Shown in pieces: positions 1-4,213 of a DNA stretch of 6,682 nt (within the stretch, counting starts at the first letter, position 1; each line of letters begins with the position of its first letter). The translations under genes were made by a program, and so were the position numbers. The notes below the pieces were generated by a model. The model made no database searches and was not told the DNA's origin. It saw only the letters and a program-made list of their open reading frames with translations. The DNA is from Flavobacteriaceae bacterium (GTDB lineage Bacteria > Bacteroidota > Bacteroidia > Flavobacteriales > Flavobacteriaceae): positions 1 through 6,682 of the forward strand of contig JAUYUF010000123.1 of the NCBI GenBank assembly GCA_030694835.1. The letters are read 5' to 3'.

Positions 1-1
1 G

Positions 2-550
2 GATGACCATATTGAATCTGGAATCTCTAAATTGTACAAAGGGTCCGATTCAATGTTAATAAATCTTACAAGAATTTTGATGGAATTAGCAGGTTTAACT
101 AAAAAAAGAAATGGTAAACTAAGTATGACTAAATCATCAGAAAAAGTACTTTCTAACGATTATGAATTATTAAGGTTGATTTTTTTAACATTCGCAATAA
201 AGTTTAATTGGGCATTTTACGATGGTTATGGTGATAATAAGATTGGGCAGCTTGGTTGTGGATTTTCATTGATTCTATTATCAAAATATGGCTATGAAAA
301 ACAGCTGGATTCATTTTATGCTGAAAAATATTTTAATGCGTATCCTCAATTATTGGAATCAATGGAATCATTTTATGACACATTGAAAAATCATTCAGAA
401 AGATGTTATTCAATTAGGACTTTCGATAGATTTTTAAATTACTTTGGATTGATAATTCTGAACGAAGATGGTAAAGGGTTTGATTCGAAAAAATATGTGA
501 TCAAGTCAGATCTATTTGATAAATTAATTAAATGTATACCGCCTAAATAG
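2..550 (+). CDS. 3' part of hypothetical protein, possibly pRiA4b ORF-3-like (5' end outside window)
   Basis: The reading frame is open from the first bases to a TAG at 548-550, so this is the C-terminal 182 residues of a longer protein. The TTG at 32 and the ATG at 53 are internal codons with no sign of being real starts. The visible part has a stretch reading LAGLTKKRNGKLSMTKSSEK, like a small winged-helix-type module, then an aromatic-rich segment (FAIKFNWAFYDGY and LGCGFSLILLSKYG) and a charged C-terminus. From memory this resembles the C-terminal region of long plasmid pRiA4b ORF-3 family proteins, whose function is unknown. That assignment is tentative. No signal peptide or membrane segment is visible. 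The gene is followed by a spacer with IS-like sequence, so it may lie at the edge of an accessory region. Confidence 0.6.
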   Translation, partial: DDHIESGISKLYKGSDSMLINLTRILMELAGLTKKRNGKLSMTKSSEKVLSNDYELLRLIFLTFAIKFNWAFYDGYGDNKIGQLGCGFSLILLSKYGYEKQLDSFYAEKYFNAYPQLLESMESFYDTLKNHSERCYSIRTFDRFLNYFGLIILNEDGKGFDSKKYVIKSDLFDKLIKCIPPK

Positions 551-615
551 AACTGTAAAAGTTAAGAATTTCAGTTGATTATTAGAAGTATTTCCTCATT
601 AAAAAAGCTCCCTTT

Positions 616-640
616 TAGACTGCACCCAAAAGTTTAGACA
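616..640. repeat. Solo IS150-group (IS3 family)-like terminal inverted repeat, probable IS remnant
   Basis: The bases ACTGCACCCAAAAGTTTAGA (619-638, followed by CA) closely parallel the terminal repeat of IS150, which reads ACTGCACCC then an A/T tract and GTTGGACG. IS3-family elements in Bacteroidota often end in similar sequences. No transposase gene or second end is visible between here and the fic gene. This is therefore a solo end, or a scar left by deletion or decay. The outer boundary and any target-site duplication cannot be fixed from this window. Confidence 0.45.
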
Positions 641-679
641 AATTTATAATTAATTTTGAGATACTGCTATAAATTAAAA

Positions 680-708
680 TACTAATGAATTCAATCAACT
701 AATTAGTA
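680..708 (-). terminator. Weak AT-rich hairpin after fic, possible terminator
   Basis: On the minus strand, four bases past the fic stop codon, TACTAAT pairs with ATTAGTA across a 15-nt loop and is followed by TTTTAATTT. The stem has only one G/C pair, so it would be a weak intrinsic terminator. It is listed because of its position directly behind the gene. Confidence 0.25.
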
Positions 709-711
709 GTG

Positions 712-1782
712 CTACGCTGTATCTTTAGCGTGATATCTTACGCCTCTTCCCGAGCCAGTAGTAAGTATTAATCCTTCTTTAACTAGATACTGCAAATCCT
801 TTTTTAAGGTATTTCTTGAATACTGAGATAAGCTATTCTCTAAATCTTTTATCTGTACGGTTTTGTGCTGGTCAATATATACTAATACTTCTTTTTGCCG
901 ATCGTTAGTGCCAACCTTTAGATTATTATACGTTTCATACTTTACTTTAAGTTTTTCGGTCATGTTGTTGAGACAATTTAAAAAGAATAGGACCCATTTA
1001 TCAAGGATTTCATCTTCTGTCCCTCTATATTTTTGTGTTTCCATTAGCACTCGATAATACATATCCTTTCTGTTTTCTATGATATGCTCAAATGATACGT
1101 ACTCAACAAAGTTATAATCTTGTTTTAACAGTAGAAATGTAGTAAGCAATCTCGATAATCTACCATTACCATCCTGATATGGGTGAATGGATAAAAACTC
1201 ATAAACAAATATAGATGTAATAAGTATCGGATGTAGTCGCTTCTGCTCAAGTTGAGTGTTTGCCCAAGTTATGAGGTCCAGCATTTCATTGGCGGTTAAA
1301 TGCGGCTCTGTAGTCCTAAAAATAACCTTTTGATTACCATCATCATAATTCGCTACCACTTGATTGGATAAACTTTTGTATTGTCCTTTATGTCGTTGGT
1401 CCTTACTGCTATATTTCAGGAGAATTGAATGTAATTGATGTATATACCGTTCTGTTAGTTCTATTTCATTATAGTTCTCTAATATAACTTCTAATGCTTC
1501 ATAATAACCAACAACCTCTTGTTCTTCTCTTTTATCAAGTTTGCTTATTTTAACTGATTTAAGTAATTGTTTCACCTCCTCATCGGTCAGTGTTGCTCCT
1601 TCAATTCTAGTTGATGAACCAATACTCTGAATCGTTGCAATATCGCGTAGTTCCTTTAAGTAACGCTTCTCTTTATTTTGTATAAGTTTCCAACCACCTT
1701 TAAACGAATCTATTTTACTTAGTTTTTGTATAATTTCTTGAAAGATTTCTGGTTGAAATACTATTTTTTTTAATACATCCAT
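712..1782 (-). CDS. Fic family protein, class II (predicted protein AMPylator)
   Basis: A complete 356-residue protein. The Fic active-site motif HPYQDGNGRLSR lies at residues 200-211, with catalytic His200, acidic Asp204 and the GNGR anion-binding loop intact. This predicts transfer of AMP from ATP to hydroxyl side chains of target proteins in the cytosol. An inhibitory motif of the (S/T)xxxE(G/N) type is present N-terminally as S57-TRI-E61-G62, which makes this class II. In that class the Glu blocks productive ATP binding until inhibition is relieved. The likely target-binding flap precedes the motif (near 152-162). Residues about 295-352 look like a winged helix (KDLQYLVKEGLILTTGSG), common in this subfamily and a candidate for DNA binding. 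The chosen ATG lies 25 bases downstream of a TATATTTG promoter element. No separate antitoxin gene is seen, as expected for class II. It is divergent from the hip operon. The target protein cannot be told from sequence. Confidence 0.93.
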   Translation of the reverse strand: MDVLKKIVFQPEIFQEIIQKLSKIDSFKGGWKLIQNKEKRYLKELRDIATIQSIGSSTRIEGATLTDEEVKQLLKSVKISKLDKREEQEVVGYYEALEVILENYNEIELTERYIHQLHSILLKYSSKDQRHKGQYKSLSNQVVANYDDGNQKVIFRTTEPHLTANEMLDLITWANTQLEQKRLHPILITSIFVYEFLSIHPYQDGNGRLSRLLTTFLLLKQDYNFVEYVSFEHIIENRKDMYYRVLMETQKYRGTEDEILDKWVLFFLNCLNNMTEKLKVKYETYNNLKVGTNDRQKEVLVYIDQHKTVQIKDLENSLSQYSRNTLKKDLQYLVKEGLILTTGSGRGVRYHAKDTA

Positions 1783-1805
1783 TTTGTATCCAATTTTATC
1801 TGATT
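1777..1805 (-). repeat. 29-bp direct repeat copy 1, over fic transcript start and start codon (candidate operator)
   Basis: Identical over 29 bp to 1835-1863. Each copy holds two near-identical half units one helical turn apart (ATCCATTTTGT then ATCCAATTTTA). This copy covers the expected transcription start, the short leader and the fic ATG at 1780-1782, so a bound protein would block initiation. The Fic protein's own winged-helix-like C-terminus is the obvious candidate binder, which is an inference. Confidence 0.7.
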
Positions 1806-1806
1806 A

Positions 1807-1814
1807 CAAATATA
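1807..1814 (-). promoter_or_regulatory. fic promoter, -7 element
   Basis: On the minus strand this reads TATATTTG, an exact fit to the Bacteroidetes -7 consensus TAnnTTTG. Transcription would start near 1800, giving a leader of roughly 18 bases. No clear -33 TTTG is present; at the expected distance lies the edge of the second 29-bp repeat copy. Weak intrinsic activity or dependence on a bound protein is therefore possible. Confidence 0.55.
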
Positions 1815-1834
1815 TACAATAATTTAATAGATAT

Positions 1835-1863
1835 ATCCATTTTGTATCCAATTTTATCTGATT
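1835..1863 (-). repeat. 29-bp direct repeat copy 2, upstream of fic promoter (candidate operator)
   Basis: Exact second copy of the 1777-1805 sequence, offset by 58 bp. It lies over and just upstream of the -33 region, so the two copies bracket the core promoter. It also contains an ATG that mimics the fic start, but that frame stops after 14 codons, so it is not a gene start. The sequence between and beyond the copies is only weakly alike, so this is either an old tandem duplication or a selected pair of sites. Confidence 0.7.
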
Positions 1864-1993
1864 CTTTATATAGAAACCTAATAGTCTTATAAATTACCTT
1901 AAAAACATAAGTATGTATGTTTCACTAAAGATCATTACGGGTAAACCGTATAGAGCCGTTAATCATTTAGCAGGGTCATTATTGTGTTTATTT

Positions 1994-2081
1994 TTTATAA
2001 TGGAAAATTAGCTCCAATTACTTCGTTATAGTGGAAAATTTTAGTCAAAATGGCCTAATAAGCCTTTTATAATGGAAAATG
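1994..2081 (+). repeat. Three TTATARTGGAAAATT direct repeats, possible IS21-like terminus
   Basis: Copies begin at 1995 (TTATAATGGAAAATTA), 2026 (TTATAGTGGAAAATTT) and 2067 (TTATAATGGAAAATGA). Start-to-start distances are 31 and 41 bp, about three and four helical turns, so all copies face the same side of the DNA. A degenerate AAAATGGCCTAATAA lies between copies two and three. Clusters of short direct repeats like this are typical of IS21-family ends, where they bind the IstA transposase. No istA or istB gene is present, so it would be a relic. A regulatory array for the hip operon is the alternative. Confidence 0.5.
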
Positions 2082-2103
2082 AAAGCATTTAGTATATCTT
2101 AAA

Positions 2104-2191
2104 GCATATAAATACATTTATTTTAAGTAAAATATATGTATTTGCATATAAATTAGTATATTTGTTTATAATTATATTTAAAAGCATATAA
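2104..2191 (+). promoter_or_regulatory. Three GCATATAA sites at exact 40-bp spacing, candidate HipB operators
   Basis: GCATATAA occurs at 2104-2111, 2144-2151 and 2184-2191. The period is exactly 40 bp, close to four helical turns. The middle site is the right half of an 18-bp dyad, TATATGTATTTGCATATA (2133-2150). The third runs into the hipB ATG. The sites lie upstream of, inside and downstream of the hipB promoter, the arrangement expected for cooperative autorepression. HipB-family antitoxins are known to repress their own operons by binding spaced dyads. Binding here is inferred. Confidence 0.6.
2157..2164 (+). promoter_or_regulatory. hip operon promoter, -7 element
   Basis: Reads TATATTTG, an exact TAnnTTTG match, 26 bases before the hipB ATG. 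The transcript would start near 2170, leaving a leader of about 20 bases without a recognisable Shine-Dalgarno sequence, usual for this phylum. The -33 region falls in the left half of the 2133-2150 dyad and lacks a good TTTG. Confidence 0.55.
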
Positions 2192-2412
2192 TGAGAAGCT
2201 TAGAAGAATTTGTAAAAGAACGCAGAAAAGAAGTGAACTTAACACAAGAAGAGTTTGCAGAACGCGCTGGTGTTGCCTTAACAGTAGTTAGAAAAATAGA
2301 GCAAGGTAAAACCAATTTGAATATGGATAAGGTTAACTTAGTGCTCCGCATGTTTGGCCATCAACTGGTGCCAATGAGTATAAAAGAACTAAAAGAAGCT
2401 CAAAAAGAATAA
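2191..2412 (+). CDS. hipB: HipB-like antitoxin / autorepressor (Y4mF-type HTH)
   Basis: A 73-residue protein that is almost entirely one Xre/HTH_3 DNA-binding domain. LTQEEFAERAG (residues 17-27) is the positioning helix and ALTVVRKIEQG (29-39) the recognition helix, followed by the dimerising helices and a conserved FGHQLVPM strand. The size and order resemble HipB and the Y4mF antitoxin family. HipB-like proteins dimerise, bind operator dyads in their own promoter and may form complexes with the kinase. The ATG at 2191 is the first in frame after the promoter and fits the domain start. Its TAA is one base from the next ATG, so translation of the two genes is probably coupled. In three-gene HipBST systems HipB mainly regulates transcription, while the small middle protein neutralises the toxin. 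Confidence 0.88.
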   Translation: MRSLEEFVKERRKEVNLTQEEFAERAGVALTVVRKIEQGKTNLNMDKVNLVLRMFGHQLVPMSIKELKEAQKE

Positions 2413-2413
2413 G

Positions 2414-2734
2414 ATGAGGAGTGCTAAAATATATTATAATGCTACGCTGGCAGGTGTCTTAACCGAAACATCAGATGGTGAGTATATCTTTCAGTATAAT
2501 AAAGAATACATCCAAAATCATCCTGATCAATTTTTGACATTTACCATGCCTGTAAGACAAAGTCCTTATAAGGAAAATAGATTATTTCCCTTTTTTGAAG
2601 GACTGATTCCAGAAGGATGGTTACTCAATATAGCTGCTAAAAATTGGAAGATTAATCCAAATGACAGAATGGGATTGTTATTAGCATGCTGTCAAAATTG
2701 CATCGGAGCCGTAAGTGTCATACCCAATACCTAA
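2414..2734 (+). CDS. hipS: HipS-like small protein (stand-alone HipA N-terminal subdomain), probable kinase antitoxin
   Basis: A complete 106-residue protein matching the HipA N-terminal subdomain (HipA_N / couple_hipA type) and nothing more. The signature runs FFEGLIPEGWLLNIAAKNWK (residues 60-79) and ends with the conserved NCIGAVSVIP (95-104), where a classical single-chain HipA would continue into the kinase. A separate stop here (TAA, 2732-2734) and a new ATG five bases later show a true gene split, not a frameshift within conserved sequence. In the described HipBST system of enteropathogenic E. coli, HipS is the antitoxin and inserts a Trp into the kinase active site. Trp69 in EGW is the candidate equivalent here, which is an inference. 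The 1-bp gap from hipB and 5-bp gap to the kinase gene indicate one operon. Confidence 0.82.
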   Translation: MRSAKIYYNATLAGVLTETSDGEYIFQYNKEYIQNHPDQFLTFTMPVRQSPYKENRLFPFFEGLIPEGWLLNIAAKNWKINPNDRMGLLLACCQNCIGAVSVIPNT

Positions 2735-2739
2735 AGAAA

Positions 2740-3681
2740 ATGGAACATAAATGTTTGTATTGTTACAAAGCTTTAACAGATGAAATAGATTTTCATGAGC
2801 AATGTTGTGTCGCTTTTTTTGGAACAAAGGAAGCCCCGGTATTAGATTACACGCTCAGTCAAATGACAGAATTGGCCAAAAATGTAGTAGAACGAAGTGT
2901 CACTATACCAGGTGTTCAGCCAAAGTTGTCTTTGTCAATTGTAAATGAAGCAAGAGACACTACCGATAAAAGATTAACCGTTGTGGGTGCTTTAGGAGGT
3001 AATTATATCTTCAAACCACCTTCTGAAGATTACCCAGAAATGCCACAAAATGAACATGTGACTATGCGTATGGCAGCATTATTTGGTATCAATACGGTTA
3101 ACTCAAGTTTGATAAGATTGCAATCGGGAGAACTTTCTTATATCACGAAACGGGTAGATAGGACCGAAGATGGTCAGAAAATACATATGCTCGATATGTT
3201 TCAAATCACCGAAGCTTATGATAAATACAAGAGTTCTATGGAAAAGATTGGAAAAGCATTAGATAATTATTCAGCCAATACCTTATTGGATAAGTTGTTT
3301 TATTTTGAATTAACACTGTTTAGTTTCTTAACAGGGAATAACGATATACATCTTAAGAACTTTTCCATGATACAAACTAATTCAGGATGGGTTTTAGCAC
3401 CAGCTTATGATTTGTTGAATGTTACCATTCTTAATCCAAGTGATAAAGAAGAGTTGGCTTTAACCATAGAGGGAAAAAAGCAAAAGCTGAAATGGGAACA
3501 TTTTGAACGTTTTGGTTTAGGGCTTGGTCTATCCGATAAGCAACTAGGAGGAGTCACTAAAAGATTTATGAAGAATAAAAATAATGCATTGAGTTTAATA
3601 GATCATTCATTTTTATCGCAAGAAATGAGAACCATGTATAAAGAAGTATTATTGGAACGCTTTTCAAGAATAAAAAAGTGA
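2740..3681 (+). CDS. hipT: HipT-like Ser/Thr kinase toxin (HipA C-terminal kinase domain)
   Basis: A 313-residue kinase. The ATG at 2740 is preferred to the ATG at 2686 because it follows the hipS stop by five bases, whereas the earlier start overlaps hipS by 49 bp and adds residues unlike the family. An N-terminal Cys/His cluster, C5-x2-C8 and H19-x2-C22-C23, resembles a small zinc knuckle. The Gly-rich loop SVTIPGVQPKLSL spans 53-65, with Ser53 and Thr55 where HipT has its autophosphorylated SxS. Further HipA features are FKP (Lys92), NEHVTMRMA (104-112), YITKRVDR (134-141), the catalytic loop DIHLKN (Asp202, Asn207) and AYDLLN with metal-binding Asp224. All catalytic residues are present, so it should be active. 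HipA phosphorylates GltX and HipT phosphorylates TrpS; the target here is unknown. It lacks the N-terminal subdomain, which is supplied by the preceding gene. Confidence 0.88.
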   Translation: MEHKCLYCYKALTDEIDFHEQCCVAFFGTKEAPVLDYTLSQMTELAKNVVERSVTIPGVQPKLSLSIVNEARDTTDKRLTVVGALGGNYIFKPPSEDYPEMPQNEHVTMRMAALFGINTVNSSLIRLQSGELSYITKRVDRTEDGQKIHMLDMFQITEAYDKYKSSMEKIGKALDNYSANTLLDKLFYFELTLFSFLTGNNDIHLKNFSMIQTNSGWVLAPAYDLLNVTILNPSDKEELALTIEGKKQKLKWEHFERFGLGLGLSDKQLGGVTKRFMKNKNNALSLIDHSFLSQEMRTMYKEVLLERFSRIKK

Positions 3682-3684
3682 TAA

Positions 3685-3735
3685 GTTAAATTTAACCTAT
3701 GGTTTCAAATTAAATTTAAGTTATTAACATGTTAA
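3685..3735. repeat. Palindrome cluster downstream of hipT
   Basis: GTTAAATTTAAC at 3685-3696 and TTAACATGTTAA at 3724-3735 are perfect 12-bp palindromes. A second TTAAATTTAA lies at 3710-3719, 24 bp after the first. They begin four bases beyond the hipT stop. The bases are so AT-rich that chance is possible. They may form weak stems at the 3' end of the hip transcript or serve as protein-binding sites. Confidence 0.35.
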
Positions 3736-3926
3736 AAAAATGGACTGGTATAGGTTTAAATATTTGCGTTAAAAAACTGTTTTAGCTAATCATAATTTGG
3801 TTTAATCTTATTCAATATTTGGTTAAAACCTAATCAATATTTGATAATAATAAGTTTGAAATTGACGCTATTTTTAGTATATTTAGACATAGAATTTAGT
3901 AAATAATTTTTACCAGAACAAAGAAG

Positions 3927-3969
3927 AGTTACTTGAGGAGTCACTTTGAAAAGTGATTTGTAAGTAATT
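3927..3969. other. Imperfect two-tier hairpin (possible structured RNA or element remnant)
   Basis: An inner stem of TCACTTT (3941-3947) and AAAGTGA (3950-3956), with practically a four-base loop, sits inside an outer stem of AGTTACTT (3927-3934) and AAGTAATT (3962-3969) that has one G-U pair. The internal loop contains GAGGAG. There is no U-run, so it is not a standard terminator. No known RNA family is recognised. Confidence 0.4.
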
Positions 3970-4035
3970 GTAAAACAGTTAACTACAAAAATCTTCACTT
4001 CCCTCTTTCTCCGCTGATTGAATTTAAATATTATG

Positions 4036-4071
4036 AAAAACCCTGCAATCTTCACTAATTTCAGGGTTTTT
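4036..4071 (+). terminator. Intrinsic terminator, possibly bidirectional
   Basis: A 10-bp stem, AAAAACCCTG (4036-4045) with CAGGGTTTTT (4062-4071), encloses a 16-nt loop that can pair further (AAT with ATT). It continues into TTCTTTCT. The A-run on the left arm lets it work on both strands. It would insulate the downstream promoter from hip transcription, although it is 354 bp from the hipT stop. Confidence 0.75.
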
Positions 4072-4161
4072 TCTTTCTAAAGAATCTAAATTATTCAATT
4101 TAATTTAACTCAAACGCTTTCAAAAAATTGCACTAATCTATTTGGGTTTATCCTTTTTAAG

Positions 4162-4193
4162 TTTGCCCTACCTCAGAAATATAGGTATATTTG
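4162..4193 (+). promoter_or_regulatory. Bacteroidetes-type promoter of the GH94-like gene
   Basis: TTTG at 4162-4165 is followed by a 20-bp spacer and TATATTTG at 4186-4193, a textbook match to the -33/-7 consensus of the phylum's primary sigma factor. The transcript would start near 4198-4201, about 14 bases before the ATG. The leader is purine-rich (AAAAGAGTAAAAA) without a classical Shine-Dalgarno sequence. Confidence 0.75.
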
Positions 4194-4213
4194 AATTGAT
4201 AAAAGAGTAAAAA

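Larger units (their letters stand above)
1783..2190. other. Divergent intergenic region between fic and hip operon
   Basis: This 408-bp stretch has no gene: every short ATG frame I followed closes within a few codons. It contains the fic promoter and its 29-bp repeats (1777-1863), a small GC-richer patch with the inverted repeat TACGG-GTAAA-CCGTA (1936-1950), three TTATARTGGAAAATT repeats (1995-2081) and the hipB promoter with three GCATATAA sites (2104-2191). The middle part, about 1920-2090, differs in texture from both promoters and may be inserted DNA. Confidence 0.7.
3682..4213. other. Non-coding stretch between hip operon and GH94-like gene
   Basis: No convincing gene is present in these 532 bp. 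The only long frame (minus strand, 3834-4055) runs through the terminator hairpin and has no family resemblance. The stretch is very AT-rich. It holds palindromes just after hipT (3685-3735), repeated AATATTTG words (about 3760-3845), an imperfect 43-nt hairpin (3927-3969), a terminator (4036-4071) and the promoter of the next gene (4162-4193). It could contain an untranslated RNA or decayed mobile DNA, but neither can be shown. Confidence 0.6.

Noticed and set aside
32..55. TTG at 32 or ATG at 53 as the real start of the first gene
   Set aside because: The frame is open to the window edge with protein-like sequence before both codons, and there is no promoter or leader in front of them.
601..616. 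AAAAAAGCTCCCTTTT as a terminator
   Set aside because: Only A/T pairs form the stem and the GCTCCC loop has no pairing, so it is too weak to call.
863..1057. Plus-strand frame of 64 codons
   Set aside because: It lies wholly antisense inside the fic gene, has low-complexity composition, and has no recognisable family features.
1823..1840. ATG in the second 29-bp repeat as an alternative fic start
   Set aside because: The frame from it stops after 14 codons inside the first repeat, and it is out of frame with fic (58-bp offset).
1777..2191. CRISPR array made of the intergenic repeats
   Set aside because: There are three unrelated repeat sets with only two or three copies each, no uniform repeat-spacer pattern and no cas genes. 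Promoter and IS-end explanations fit better.
2440..2449. Shared GCTACGCTG word near the fic stop (711-719) and early hipS (2441-2449)
   Set aside because: A 9-bp match between unrelated contexts, with nothing alike around it, is expected by chance.
2686..2739. Upstream in-frame ATG for the HipT-like kinase
   Set aside because: It would overlap hipS by 49 bp and add residues (MLSKLHRSRK...) unlike the family. The ATG at 2740 sits at normal operon spacing and begins at the conserved Cys cluster.
3834..4055. Minus-strand frame of 73 codons between hipT and the GH94-like gene
   Set aside because: Its start lies in the loop of the terminator, it crosses the two-tier hairpin, and its composition looks like translated AT-rich spacer. 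No promoter or family match is seen.
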